Below are positions 35,091-47,926 of a stretch of 64,000 nucleotides of DNA, piece after piece. The stretch spans positions 52,473,985 to 52,537,984 of the forward strand of contig OY754335.1 in the NCBI GenBank assembly GCA_963573305.1, read 5' to 3'. The notes under the pieces were generated by a model that saw only the letters and a list, made by a program, of their open reading frames with translations, made no database searches and was not told the origin of the DNA. A program made the position numbers and the translations under genes. Numbering within the stretch: position 1 is the stretch's first letter; the number at the start of each line of letters is the position of its first letter. This DNA is from Pyrrhosoma nymphula. Taxonomy: Eukaryota; Arthropoda; Insecta; Odonata; Coenagrionidae.

Positions 35091-35560
35091 AGCGGCTCGA
35101 CTCGGGTAAAACCTGAGGAAAGCAGTGAATGCGGCCCGTTCCACAGCCTTCCAGTCCGAATGGACGCGCGGAAATTTCAAAAGGTTTCGGCCCTTCTGTG
35201 TATCTACTCGACCTATACCTACGGGTTAGCGATTTCATTATTCAAGGGCGCCTTTCCCTTATCTCCCGTGGGGAAACAGGGTACTGCGCGGGGGTAGGGG
35301 GCCTGAAAAGGCTGCCCTCCGCCTTAATCCCTTAAAACCTCCCCACCGAATATCCTTCCCCCAACGGCGCCCACCACCGACGTCCGAGCCGATAGGGGCT
35401 GGGGGCGCGCACCCCGACATCCTGCCGCCGCCTCCCACAGAATCCTTTCCCCCCCCCCCATCGGGTCTCCCACCCGAAAACCGCAACTTCATACCCGATT
35501 CTCACACCTTCCTTGCTTCTTTCCCCCTTACCAATTCCCCCTCTCTCAATTTTTGTATGT
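35090..35560. other. GC/CpG-rich island of unknown role
   Basis: A sharp rise in GC with CpG clusters (CGCGCGG, GGCGCCC, GGGCGCGC) and a C11 run near 35450. A minus frame at 35259-35492 is Gly/Arg-rich, as expected from composition, and a plus frame lies at 35129-35335. Neither is recognised. Could be a promoter island or a repeat fragment. Confidence 0.35.
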
Positions 35561-35751
35561 TGCCATCCCCCCCAACCTCACTCTCAGTCCACAAATTCTT
35601 CCCGAGAATCCCAACGATACGCTAGCATTGCGACACGAGAGACTGCCGCGGCATTAAAAACAAAACCTAAATAAAATGAGCGCAATACATACATGAATTA
35701 ATTAGCGATTCCATATCTCCAGCTTCCTAAAGTTGAATCATCGAATGAAAT

Positions 35752-35813
35752 TCGATGAACATTGTTGTTCTTTATACATTTGAATCGATGAACATTGTTG
35801 TTCTTTATACATT
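35752..35813 (+). repeat. Two-copy tandem duplication
   Basis: A 29-bp unit starting TCGATGAACATTGTTG and ending CTTTATACATT occurs at 35752-35780 and again at 35785-35813 without mismatch (period 33 bp). Confidence 0.9.
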
Positions 35814-36177
35814 AGGAACTATGTAATTTATACAGAACATTATAAAATTTCTAGATCTTCTGGAAGAGTTTCAGGTTTTTGCCGGGTCTTTATTTGTTTG
35901 CTTCGAGCTTTCGCTGTCATTGCAGGTGGTATCATTAGGAAGCTGCAACTAAAACAAATACTTTAAGGAAACAAATGAAGACGCAGCAGAAACAGAAAGC
36001 TCTCACAGAAGAATAACATCGCTGCGAAAATCTTCAGATTTCAAATTTTCAGAACTCGATGTGTCTTAAATATGAAACACTTCAAAATCCTACAGCACAT
36101 AGACTTATCGGAGTTGAAATATAAACGCGTAATGTGTGTTTAAATATGCTGGTTAATTTCGATTCACTGATTTGATG

Positions 36178-36245
36178 TATCTTGGTCGTTAGTAGATAGG
36201 CCCTGTCATCCAAAAGTCGCTGTCTCGAATCCTTCAGGAATAGAC
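36178..36245 (+). repeat. Weak tRNA-like / SINE head
   Basis: TGGTCGTTAGTAG at 36183 resembles an A box, and TGTCTCGAATCC (36221-36232) resembles a B box, at tRNA-like distance. No cloverleaf closes and the body does not clearly match the other SINEs. Confidence 0.25.
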
Positions 36246-37860
36246 ATTGTGTCTGTACCCTGATTAGCGTCTTAGATGTCACGGTTCACCGTTATCACCG
36301 TTCAATGCAAATGCATAAATTTAAGTGCATAAAACCAAAGATTAATCCTTCAACTCTCCATATCGTTCACTTATAGGTACAGTTTAAGCCTCCAATTCTG
36401 TTTAAGTCAAAATACGATACACAGATTACTACTAAACTTGTGAAATGATCTAATTAATTTTGGTAAATGAAGGATTGTGGCGATGAAATGAATATCAATA
36501 AGAAATGTTAGCAGCTAATTTAAGTGATTCCATACACAACCACCTTTTACATCTTGTCTTTTACGTTTCTCTCTTGTTCATAAATTTCGTCGTACTTCTC
36601 TCTCCGTCCTAAGATAGCTAAAATTTACCTTTCTGGGAATCGCTTACACCACATTCAACACTGACTACCTCGAGTCTCTCAATTTAACTACCCCAAATAT
36701 CATATGATTGCTGGGATATTCGACCCTTGTTCATTTTCCAAACACGACCATACCAGCGCAGTGTAACTATTACATACAAGTTCATAAGGAGAACATTTTA
36801 TGGCCATCATGACTAATCTATCCCTTAAACTGCAAAGATAAATTGAGATAGAAAAGAGAATAAGTATAACAAACAAAATATTCTCAGGGAAATTTACACA
36901 CTAGTAATATATTTACGAATTGGTTTAAAAAGCGCAAAAAAGAATAAATCGTTTCCACCCGGAGAAACTACTCCGCCGAAGTTTCCACCTCGCATAATTT
37001 CCCTTTCGCTCCACAGGCCGCTCTCAAGGTAATCCCTTTTGCATATCATGAATACATATTCGTATACTCTCCGAATTTCCTTTCCTTCACATTCTCCTAA
37101 TGTTTATAAAGCCTGTACGACCATCTGGGGCGAGCTTAACATTCAGCGGATATCGTCATCATCCCCTTCATCCTCCTCTTGCATATCCTCTAACACCGCC
37201 TTCAGCATGAACTCTCGACATTCGCAGGTGCTTGAACCGCGGTTCCAACCGTAGGGTCAACGTGCGTTCTTTCGGCTAGCTGGGCCGCCTAAAAACTCAA
37301 ATTCCCATTGGGAAGTGACCGACCGCGGTTTTCGACTACGGTACCTACAGCAAACTGTAATTGGTCGACAAAGGTATGAGGAATATTCTATGTACAAGTT
37401 TTACCACCAGCTGACTTGCAGATGTGAATGGTGATCACAATGCATTGTATGGAAAAGTAGTAGGAAAAGGGTGGTATAAATACATGCTTTAGCAGTATAT
37501 TCGAGCGTACATATACATTTAAGTATGGATATCCATGGTAGCCAGGAAAACAACATACTTACTTTAATTTATCTAATTTTATCAGGTAAATTATTTGAAA
37601 CGCTCGCTCAGTAATGGTAGAAAATTCAAATTTTGAATTAAATAATCATTTTTCATCAGGGAAATTATGATCAATTAAAATGCAATCAGTAATTGATTTC
37701 ACTCAGAACTTCCCATGGACAAACGTGGTTCATGTTTTACGAAGTTATAAGAGCAAAATCTTTATTAATCACGTTTCCGACTTCTTTTCCAAAATCTTAT
37801 GTCCACTTCACGATAAGTAAAGGGGACCATAGATACCATAATGCTAGTTCTTTCAACAAT
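36246..37860. other. No gene seen
   Basis: AT-rich with a slightly GC-richer patch at 36950-37340. The plus frame at 37039-37254 is Ser-rich and unrecognised. Confidence 0.45.
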
Positions 37861-39440
37861 GGGCGCATTCAGGGGACGTAGCGCTCCGGGAGCGGTGGAG
37901 CGTACCGCTACCTAGCATGTGCTCAGATCCTCTGAATGGAAAAGAAGGTTGAGCGCTACAGTGGAACTTTTGAATCGTAGAGTCTCTTTCCGTTCGTAGA
38001 TTTCTGATCGGAGATAATTGATGCAACGGACTCATAGTGGTTTAATAAAGTTCAATTACCCTCCTATGATTAGTAAGCTCAATGGCAGATTGTGTGTCAT
38101 TCTCGCTATCATCGTCGAGAGTATTTATTATTTCCAAAAAGAATGGAAACTGTGAGGAATGAGAGTAATAAAGCTAGAACGTACTCCATTGATGCAACAC
38201 TAAATGCTTCAGCCATATATATATTTAAGGGTATACTGGCCTTAATTAAGGAATAGCGGAAACTTCTTTTAAAAATTACTCTTGTTATGCGTTGAATATA
38301 TTACTTGTAATGAGTGCTTTCTAATGTGGATTCTCAAGGTGGAGAAAACCTAATGCTAACGTCTCAAACATCGAGGAATTCCCTTCCAATAATATTTCAG
38401 GAATGGATATGCTAGCTAGGGGGCGGTACGCATAATCGTTTTTGTGTTGCCCTACGGTGATATTATACCTTTGACGTTATTGCATGCGATGTTAAAAGAC
38501 AACTTTATTAATTTGCTGTTCCAATCCCTCGTCATGGAAAATGTGGACGTGTTCGACTTTTTCTTTTCCAGAAAGCTCTCCGTCTTATTTGCGCTCTTAA
38601 GCAACGTTAGATATTATAATATATAATATTATTATAATAACGCTATGTTTTTCATAAGAGTATGGATAGAAAAACAAGTCTCGAGACGATCGTTACCTTA
38701 GCCAATAGCCCAACAAAAGCAGCCCACAAGCATGCATGCATGATCATTGAGAACCGTTTCGGTTAAATATTCTTATAATTCTCTCGCATACAATTCACAT
38801 TGATAGTTTTCTTTCATAATCGTACACCTTCATCGATAGACACAAATTTATGGGCATACAATATACATCACTGTCGAGACGTTACGAAACTGTTACGTTC
38901 GCTGATCCAATTGTGTATTATTTTCCAAGTCCTAATCAGTACCTATAAATACACACAAAACGTTGACAAGGGAGGTACGTGTAGTTTATTTTATTTATGA
39001 CAAACATATCAATAATACCATGAAAATTTATTAATTACCATGAGTTTTACACTAATTCTAGCTAACTTTTGCGATGAATGAGAGACGGAGATCAATTAAG
39101 TCAACCATGTTTGCATCGAAAGTGTATTATATTAATCGTATTCGAAGATAAATGTGAATCACATTCAGGAAGATAATTTATTGAATACATATTTTCATAC
39201 ACCAGATCAGACAATGCAAGCAAGGATGATTCATGCGATGATACCAGCGCCGAGTATAGTACTAGCATTCGAAAAATCGCGCCCGGTCACCGAGCGCTCA
39301 GTGTAGGTAGCAGCCCAAAAGACCGCTCCGAAAAATGGCCGACCGCTCCGACGGAGAAGCTACGTAGCGGTCGCATTCAGGGGGAATTCCTGGAATTTTG
39401 GCTGAGCGCTCCCGGAGCGGTCCGTCCCCTGAATGCGCCC
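37861..39440. mobile_element. 1.58-kb non-autonomous element with GGGCGCATTCAGGGG ends
   Basis: The first 18 bases, GGGCGCATTCAGGGGACG, equal the complement of the last 18 (39423-39440). Subterminal regions at both ends carry clustered CGCTCC/GGAGCG and ACCGCT units in both orientations. Flanking AACAAT (left) and AACACT (right) could be an imperfect 6-bp target duplication. The interior is AT-rich without a transposase; the frame at 38444-38626 is incidental. The superfamily is not assigned. Confidence 0.7.
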
Positions 39441-39869
39441 AACACTACTTTCACATGGAGTTTCCGCTAAATATCATAGGGAGAAACATGCATATATTGA
39501 TTTGATACACTCTGACTGATGTTCTCCTCGCAGTATTCCTCACCCGGAGACCCAATTGTGGGACTATTTTACCTCAAGAATATTTTACCGGGAGGAATAC
39601 TATCACGTGATGCATTGGTGAATGCAAGGCTGCATCTTCTATGGAGATTAATTTGGTGGTTTCCCGTTGACTTTCACATCGCAGTACTCCAGCCGATTCC
39701 ATTATTTTCTCTCTCGCCTGAAGCTGTGACAGTTGATACTGGACCAACCGTCTTGATCTGCGCCATCAGTTCCTTCTGCTAATCCTACTGCCTCTCAACA
39801 GAGGAGCTAAGTAGCATATATTGTGTAGAAAATTCTTGTTGTATCATTACAGAAATATTGGATAATTTT
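39441..39869. other. No gene seen
   Basis: A plus frame at 39519-39782 is open but has no recognisable domain or splice context. Confidence 0.4.
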
Positions 39870-39874
39870 TTTCC

Positions 39875-39970
39875 AATAATACATTTTTCCAAAAACAGAA
39901 AAATATTTCCCGTCACCGTACTGTGAACCAGTGACCTACAGACTGACCCTGGCCGCGCAGACAGCAAGTA
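39875..39970 (-). repeat. tRNA-derived SINE (minus strand)
   Basis: On the minus strand an A-box-like GCGGCCAGGGTCAGTC precedes a B-box-like GGTCACTGGTTCACAGTAC (complement of 39919-39937). The following GGTGACGGGAAATATTTTTC resembles the body after the B box of the 2.2-kb SINE. Same family, likely truncated. Confidence 0.5.
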
Positions 39971-40139
39971 ATAATACTTTCTCATGACAAGCGCAATTGT
40001 TTTACATGAAAGTGAAAAAAGAATTATTGATTTTATCCTATTTTGACCCTTGTCTTTTTGCTTTAGACTTGAAATTCCGTTTTTAAATAATATTCAGTGC
40101 CATGAATGGAACTCAGTTATGCGCTCTCAGTTCGAAAAA

Positions 40140-40630
40140 ATGTGAGCATTTTGAAACTGACCCCCCCCACGAAAACCACTCTCTCTCTCTCTCTCTCTCT
40201 GAAACAAGGTCAACAGATTTCGCCCGCAGTCCGCGAAAATCTCTCAATCCACGAGAGAGGTGAACGGATAGGTTGAAAACACACAAATGCTCTAATCCGT
40301 CTCCCAACTCGGAGACGAAGCGACGCAAATTGCAAAGCGCGAAATAATAAAAATATTTCACTCAATATTTTATTCGACACGGGAGAAGGGTGTGTTTTGC
40401 GCCGTTATTTGGAAGGGGATCGGCGCCGCGTGAGTGAACGAGGAGATATAATCTCGTTTTCTATGTTTTATGCACGGAAGCGTCTCCTCCAATGCCATGA
40501 TATTCGGCCACGGATTCTGGTTGTCAAGGGTGAAACAAAAACGTTCCAGGCGCTTAACGCGTCGATCGGAAGATTGGAGAAAAGGGAAGAAATGATGGAA
40601 GTAAATTCCACGTATTTGATTTAAACGACT
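40140..40630. other. CpG-enriched patch with (CT)n and a donor-like site
   Basis: Contains a (CT)11 microsatellite (about 40179-40201), then CpG-rich DNA to 40580. A plus frame at 40397-40624 starts inside it, and a donor-like CGC|GTGAGTG sits at about 40429. This could be a 5' exon or promoter region of a plus-strand gene. No family recognised, so it is not called as a gene. Confidence 0.25.
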
Positions 40631-40639
40631 GTTGCCTTT

Positions 40640-41670
40640 TGCAGGTATAAAACCGTGTAGTTTGACTGTTTCCTACAAAGTTCGCTGGAGCTCACGAACC
40701 ACTGACACTCTTTTGCTTAGAAATAACAGTATTCTTTCCACCGTATTGTCTTATGGAACTCTCTATACTGCCTGTTATCTTTTCCTCAAACTAAATCTAA
40801 CATTGGCTCTTCCATTAAGTCAGTCGTATTCCACTCTTTCATGAAGAAAAATTTCTCTAATCCCCAATCAAATAGTCCCTTAATTCGCCTTCCTCTCTAT
40901 TCACTGTGTTCCCTGGATCATTAGACGCCCTTATTTACCCGTAAAAACCCAAAAAAATCACTTTGCGTTCAATATGGCCAAAACCAAGGTCAGATTTTTA
41001 CGAAAGACCTCCTTATTGAAATATGCACGAGAGGAAAAAGAACCTAAGTACTAATCATGAATATGTATGTATATTTATGGTACTCATAATCACGAAGGCA
41101 TTCCGGATCACGCTATGACGCCATATTTGTGCCGGCATTCGGTAAATGATCGCTTTCTAATTCATCGTAAACAATATCGAAGGATTACATAAAGGGTATT
41201 TATTTATTTTTCAATTCTGTGACAAACTAGGATGCGTCTTACATGACCTGGAAGCTGGAAAATACAATAGCTTATTGCAAACACCAAAGACCCTCTACGG
41301 TTATTCTAATCGCGATATCAAGTGTTCCTTAAGACTTGGTTGCTCTCTAATTTTAGGAGGCGACCGACAACTGAAGTCATTAGTGCCACAAAGGATAGCT
41401 GGGTAGGATGGCAAGTGGAATTTTCTTGGAGGGAGGGTGCAGAAACCCGACGTCGGTATTAGCCTACTCTTAACTAAAGGCACTAATGGGTCCACACATT
41501 AAGGCCCCATCCGACGGTCGGAGTGATATACTTTAAGTACTATCCTCATGGCACACAAGTAAGGATCGAGAAGCCATTGAAAAACCTCCGCTTCTGCCAA
41601 CCTCTAGCTACCATAGCATATCGATACCCCTCTTTATGGCTTTTCTGAATAGCCCAGCTATTCTATCGTG
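40640..41670. other. No gene seen
   Basis: AT-rich. Frames at 40632-40844 and 41301-41495 are unrecognised. Confidence 0.45.
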
Positions 41671-42119
41671 CATGGGGGAACCACTTATGAAGTCGCAATA
41701 GCTGCCGATGTTTCGAAGAACGACTTGTTCCTCATCGTCAGGGCTTCTGAACGCCGCTTGAGTCAAATTTTGCCGTTATTTATACCCAACAATCTGGATC
41801 AGGTTACTCCTGATTAGTTCATTTGTCTGATTGACCGTTGACTGATACTCTCATCTTCCCTTAAATAAAAATAAATTTTCATCAAGACACTCGTTTTCAA
41901 TCAATTAGTGCCTGGAATCCTATCATCAACTGCATTAAAAATGAAACGGTAAATCAGACAAACAAACCATTCAGGAGTCAACTGATCCGGATTGTTGGGT
42001 ATAAACTAAATAACGGCCAAATTTAACCCGTGAGGCATTCAGAAGCCCTGATGATGAGGAACAAGTCGCTCTTCGAAGCTTCGGCAGATATAAAGCCCAC
42101 ATCCTGGTGGAATACCCCT
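41671..42119. mobile_element. 450-bp foldback element
   Basis: Imperfect inverted arms of about 200 bp. Left words CTGCCGATGTTTCGAAGAAC, GACTTGTTCCTCATCGTCAG and TTATACCCAACAATCTGG match right-arm complements of CTTCGAAGCTTCGGCAG, CTGATGATGAGGAACAAGTC and CCGGATTGTTGGGTATAA. On the minus strand of the left arm, GAGGAAC-AAGTC-GTTCTTC forms a 7-bp hairpin (one wobble) between CTGACGA and GAAAC. No coding capacity. Confidence 0.7.
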
Positions 42120-42389
42120 GAAACATTTATATAAGGGAAGAATGGTTGAAGTGAACGGAGAGAGGAGGGCCGGGAGGAATTTGGAAGTGGTTTTGGATAT
42201 ACTTGTAAAACTGTTCCCTCATGATAGCATAAAGTGCCGAAATCTTGTTCGGTCGTTCATAAAAGTGTGGAAATTTTACCTGAGTTTCTCTATCTTCAAG
42301 ACTGGGTTTATATAGTTTCCATAAATCCAATGCCAATACATTATTATAACTGGTCGCGTTGTAAGGTGCCTGAGAATAAAGGTTTCCTG

Positions 42390-42475
42390 GACCAGGAATC
42401 AAATCACGAACCTTCGGCTTTTCAGGCAGATTCTCAGGCCCCTACGCTATCCAAGCTTTCTATTTCCGCACCGAA
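42390..42475 (-). repeat. tRNA-derived SINE head
   Basis: On the minus strand an A-box-like TGGATAGCGTAGGGG (complement of 42438-42452) is followed by GGTTCGTGATTTGATTCC (complement of 42396-42413) as B box. A second B-box-like CCGGGTTCGAAATTC (complement of about 42547-42561) lies 150 bp away and may be another decayed copy. Confidence 0.45.
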
Positions 42476-42609
42476 AACTGGAAAACGCCTGGAAATTTGT
42501 AAATTAGCGGTTCTATTCTAGATCTAGTAAACTATTTTCCTGAGAGAATTTCGAACCCGGAATTTCCAACCATTCTCTACCCTTTCTTGCGGCAGATTCA
42601 AAACCTCCT

Positions 42610-44207
42610 AAGATCTGCAGAAATTCGTCTTCACTACCCCCCATGTCACGCAAATTATCCGATTCACAGAGGTGCAAAGTGTCTTAGTAAATTTTAAAGC
42701 TCTGAAAGCAACCCTACCGAGAAATTGTCTATAAAGTGAGCAATAACCCGGTGGTAATTAAGGCTGCCGATAATCTTGCATTCATTCAAACTCATTGATG
42801 TGTCATTAGTATTAACCCCAGTAACCCACCAAAAGAGTTATCTCCTGTTGATCACAAAATCCAAGGCGTGTTACCTACTTGTTTTCACTCTAAACCACAC
42901 CTCCCCGAGCTGGAATCAGGTTTAAGTGTGTACCAACTTAATTGCAGTTCAAATATCCTTCCGATCGCAACACATGTGATCACCAGCTAAGGTTAACGTA
43001 TCATACCTCTTTAGCACGATCCCCGGAGAGGATATTCTCGGACAAACAATGGCATATTTCAATAAAATAAAAGCCAGCTGTCCTCGGATCTATTGTTTAC
43101 GAACCGAGTTTACTAGTACCTATGGCAAAAAAATTTACAACAGTGCTAATTCCTTTTCGGTCATCACTTAGAATGTCTCCCGGATCAAAAGTATTTGATG
43201 TATCAAAGGAAAGCTCCTTACATACCGGGTGGGGCCACGGAACGATTACAGGCGTTTACGGATTATGGATTATTACACCAAATAAATTTCTAATTGGAAA
43301 TAACATCCTCATCATTATTTTTAGTCCGGAGGAAAACATTGAGACTAATTAATATTACGTGGCATAGAAAAATGCAATAAGCTTAATTAATTTCCTCGAC
43401 GGAATCGCGGAGAATTCCATTTTTTTCCAGAAAGTTCGGAAGAATCCTTTTTTATTATCAGAGAAGAAATTAAGAAGCCCTTCGAAGAATGCAGGAAAAG
43501 AGGAATTCAATGGAAGACTCATTTATGAAGAGTAAGAAAGCTAATTGGGCAAATTTTGCATCACAATGGCTACTACTTCCATTGATGAATATGGGAAATA
43601 AACAATGACTAGAATAATTAAAGAGGACAGCAGCGGATTAATTACGAAATACTAGCGATAAGACTATGAATGCAAGAAGAGATTTACCACGATAACACTA
43701 CCTACGAGATTTCAACAAAACGATCTATACATATTACGATTTCAATAGATTCTGTCTGTCTGTCTGTCTGTCACGCCTGTTTTAAGGACTTTCAGTTTAC
43801 CTAGGAAGTTGCAGTATGGCACGAATACAGATCCTGACCTAAAACCGACCGGAAAACAGCGAAAACCCCTAAAAACAATTTAAAGAAGCTGATTATTCCT
43901 CATATTGCTCACTATTAGGCCATTTTTAGGGTTTCTTTTTTGTTATTATAGAACACTTTCACTCAACTTATAGGGTTGATATTTACATTATTGGATACAT
44001 AAAATAATGCGGAAGCTTTCAAAAATATATTAAAATCAGTAAAAAAATTTAAAGAAGTTGGTTTAAGGTTAAAACCATGACTGTCGAATGGCAAAAACAA
44101 TATAGTTTTTAAATATTGCATTCTATTTTTCTTTATATTTTGCTTTCGTTTGAAATTTGTGATTTTTACTCCAAAATAATTCATTTTTTTATTACTTCAG
44201 CAATCTA
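42610..44207. other. No gene seen
   Basis: AT-rich. Contains a (TCTG)n microsatellite at 43751-43772. A plus frame at 43122-43352 is unrecognised and has no splice support. Confidence 0.45.
43751..43772 (+). repeat. (TCTG)n microsatellite
   Basis: More than five uninterrupted TCTG units. In many invertebrate genomes such runs sit at the edge of transposons, but no element boundary is visible here. Confidence 0.9.
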
Positions 44208-44400
44208 TCTATACTAATACATATATTAAAATGTTGTTGTTTGCCTGTATGTTCGTTACTCTTCTCCTCGAAGACTACTAATCCGAATGACATGAATTAC
44301 TCTCTCATACATACTAAGGAGAGCTATAGATTATATAAAAAAGGCGTCAGGGCCACAAGGGCCCCTGGTCGCTCAATACGGGCCCCTTTATTTTAATACC
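44208..44400 (+). mobile_element. Helitron-like 5' end fragment
   Basis: Begins TCTATACTAATACATATATT, followed by TTGTTGTTTGCCTGTATGTTCG and a CTACTAATCCGAATGACATG phrase. This opening style is common for insect Helitrons and related rolling-circle elements. A GC-rich palindrome (CAGGGCCACAAGGGCCCCTG) follows at about 44349. The expected 3' CTRR end was not located, so the extent is uncertain. Confidence 0.35.
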
Positions 44401-47400
44401 ATAATATAAGCATCGGAACCTGTGAAGAGGAATTTTCTTTTTTTTTAATTACTTGCAATTAAGATATATAGGGTTAAAATTTTCACTGACAGATCGCAGA
44501 AAAAAATGAAATATTTAATTTTTGCAATCCATTTGGTCATACACTTCCTTTTTCATTAAAAATTAGGTTTTCAATTCCAAATTTATCAATTTTTCTCTGA
44601 TTTCAACAGTAGAATATTTCCTTGGTAATTAATTTTCCTTGATTCTTATAATTAGGGCCCATCGGTATGCTTAATATGTAATCAATTACTACGTAAAGTT
44701 TTTCACGCTGCTATAAACCTACGTACCACACCTATTAAACTTTAATACAGTCCTAGAGCTCAAGAGCGTTAGTTGGGGTTCCAATGGGCTCTAAGTCCCT
44801 AAATCACTGTTTTTTATTTAGCCTCGGAATGAATGCAGTTATGAGCCGTTTATCTTGACATTTTGCGCGTAGGTACATGATTGTTCTTTCAAATAAAAAT
44901 TTAAGAAGTCTCTGTTGGCACTGGAAAAAATTGTCGCTTAAACTCACCTAAGGGGAAAATATTCTCGAATATTTTGGCGATCTTCCCCACGCCCCCCACG
45001 CGAAACTGGAATACATTTTTAGTTTTAATGTTTTCAAAATTATCAATTTCAGTGAAGTAGCTTAGTACAATGCATCTTTAAGAGACAAAACGGACGATTT
45101 CCACTTAATAAAAAAATAAGATGAGAAATGAGAAGTCGGGCTCTTTTTTGAATGATTAGGACTACTATATTATTTGTTACCATTACCTCTCCCGTTGAGA
45201 ATTGGGAGGGCATTTCTGCTATATTCTATAATCTCCTTGGAAACCTCAGCAATAGCTTTAAATTTAAACTTATGACTGAGGCCTTCATGACTTAGACTAC
45301 GTGATCAATATGAGAATTACAGTGAGGTTTCATTAGGAGTATTTCTCAACCCATACTTTCCATGGGTGGTTAATGAATGATATATGGTATCCTAAATGGT
45401 ATATGCTTAAATTTTTCCTCCTCCGGTTAATTTTATCTTCTCATAGTCCTTGCGTATATAATGCTCGATGCTATTTAACTACTGAACTATGTAAGCACCC
45501 TCCCATAATTATCTTTTTTATTTCTTCTTTTGTTAAATAACATGCAAAGAGAATTATAATTATATTTTCTAGCACATATGGCTAACCATTTTTCATCAAT
45601 TCGAAGAAATTAAATTAATAGTACTATGGCTGGAATGGGATCCGATATTAGCTCAATAGGTGCATCGCGTAACTTCAGCACGCAATAAATGTTATGCTTT
45701 TAAGTCTTTTCAATGATTGAAGTTTTTGCTATGCTTCCAGGAAATATAAGGAAAGTAGTGACATTTCGGTAACAGTTACACCAAGAGATTCACTGACAGA
45801 AATCCATCTATAGCAGTCAAACCTGCAGGAGCTAAATTGTTCAAATGAATTCCAGCTCAAACTCCTCACTCATTTTTTTATAAATAAAAGCTCTCGTTGA
45901 TAATATCAATTGTAATTATCAATTAATTTCACTAACCATAAATGCACCACAAGCAAACTTTATGAAGCAACTGCAAACTCAATATTCAGTATTTTTAACA
46001 AATCGAAAATCAAACCATCATTTTCCTTTGAAATATTACCTGATTCTACCAAACAGATACAGTTATCATCTTGAATATGGCATTACACAACATAGTTTAC
46101 ACAAAATAAAAAATCCTCTTGGAATCGATTTTTAAAATCTAACTATAGGAAATTTATACCATGTGAGATCATAGCATACACTGTAACACCTAAGCACGAT
46201 TAAAAAACATTTTATAACCAATCTTTAGAAGAAAACGGATCATTAGTTACTTTTTGGTACTTACATTCTTTTTCAATTGACTTTTGAAAATGTACATGAA
46301 AATTACTTGTTCATAATATAATCTCGAAACTCAGTTTTAATAACTACCAACATTCCACTAAAATCGCGGCTCCATCAAAGTGCCTTATCAGTTAGACCAT
46401 AAAAATCACTGAAACTGAGATCATAGTAACTGTAGGTTAATTCAAAAACTTAATTTTTCAAGGTGTTATATTTTTAGTTATAATAAGCACCAAGAAAAAA
46501 GTAATCGATGATAAAATAAGTACACACAAAATTTACTATAAATTAATCGTCTTACAGGGATAGAAATAACAAAAAAAACTGCTGCAACAATTTCGGTTGG
46601 GGATGCCATTAGCGTCGAAAAGTATTCCGACCACACCTCCATTTCAAGTCTTCCTGGAGCTAGGCGAAGCGCATAAAATCTCATTTCCTGTATTTAACTC
46701 CTGTTTTTTCACCAAACCCGGTTTAAATACATAGCTGACGAAGCTCTCCAGAGCCTTTATTCGGAACCGATGAAAAACTTCCCGGTCCCACGGATCGTAA
46801 TTCTGATTTGGTGCCTAGCAATTAAATATGAGGCCAAACAATTGCCCGACAGCTAAAGGGACCCTTTCTATGTAATCAAGCACACATACATATATATACA
46901 TACATTCACACACAAGCGAGTGGGTGTATAAGCTATATATGTACATATAATCTCACAAACACATTCGCACGTATATGTATGCGTGTGCTACAGCAAGCCA
47001 ATCGATAAATCCGCTTAATCCTCCCAGAGTAAACACTTTCAACAACTCATCGGTGGCTCAGCCGATTCATTGGGATTGGAAGGGAGTTACAGAGAAGAGG
47101 GGGCGGGTTTAGAGCCCAAGGATGAAGGATATCGGGGTCGCTACAGCCGATCCCCCTCCCCTCTTCCAGGGTTTATGCTTGCTAATTCTGAAATCCTGCA
47201 AACTGAAAACCATTTCCAATCGGTCGGAAGAGTGAACGAAGGATCCGACGGATAGGGTTTCTATATGCCACTGGGACTTTTCAATCGAGAAAGGCCGGGA
47301 AGGGAAATGGAAAAGAAAAGCCTCTCTCCTGCCTTGAATTTTCTTTAAGACTCATTCCCGGAGAGGTTCAGATAAGAACGGCCGCGAGTGAGTGGGCACT

Positions 47401-47726
47401 CTCACGGACTTTATAACTCGGTGAAGTCAAAAGAGAACTTAGATGTGCATCATGGCCCACGATGAATGGAGGTAGAATAAAAGAGGTCGCTGAAATTGGA
47501 GAGTGTAAAAGGGGGAGCCTATTGCACCTTCTACTAAGAAAATGCTATTTCTACCGTTTTCACTGCTCCCTACGTCGAATTTAAACTGCGAATTGAATTG
47601 AAGATTCTGAACGTTTGGAACACAGTTTATAAACACAGCCTCACCTACAGTTCGGAAAAAAGGATATACATAATTTCAGTGAATTATGAAGATAAAATAG
47701 AGATAACAAGTTAAGAAAGACGCTTA
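44401..47726. other. No gene seen
   Basis: Mostly AT-rich. A TA/CA microsatellite-like stretch lies at about 46885-46985. The minus frame at 46478-46684 and plus frame at 47070-47255 are unrecognised. GC rises modestly at 47040-47420. Confidence 0.45.
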
Positions 47727-47923
47727 GGTCCGGTTTCATAATGTATGGTTATCGTAAACCGAAAATGACATATCCATCTTTGACTGAATTTAACTGAGAG
47801 TTAAGTTTTTGTATATCACATCAGAAAGTCTGCTCTTTGATGCGAGCGTCATTGATGGGCGATAATATTTACTTCGGTTTCCATATCGATAAAATACTAA
47901 ACCAGAGATTATTACACCGGGCC
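47727..47923. mobile_element. 197-bp PIF/Harbinger-type MITE with TTA duplications
   Basis: TTA lies directly outside both ends (47724-47726 and 47924-47926). The left end GGTCCGGTTTCATAATG and the complement of the right end GGCCCGGTGTAATAATC are imperfect inverted repeats, and further inner words pair (TGGTT, ATCG). GG(T/C)CCGGT ends with a TTA target duplication are typical of Harbinger (Tourist-like) MITEs. No coding capacity. Confidence 0.65.
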
Positions 47924-47926
47924 TTA

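Noticed and set aside
36183..36240. Functional tRNA gene
   Set aside because: A- and B-box-like words exist, but acceptor and anticodon stems do not close; kept only as a weak SINE-like head.
46478..46684. Minus-strand exon ending at a GTAAGA-like donor
   Set aside because: A donor-like site is present but there is no credible acceptor, and composition equals background.
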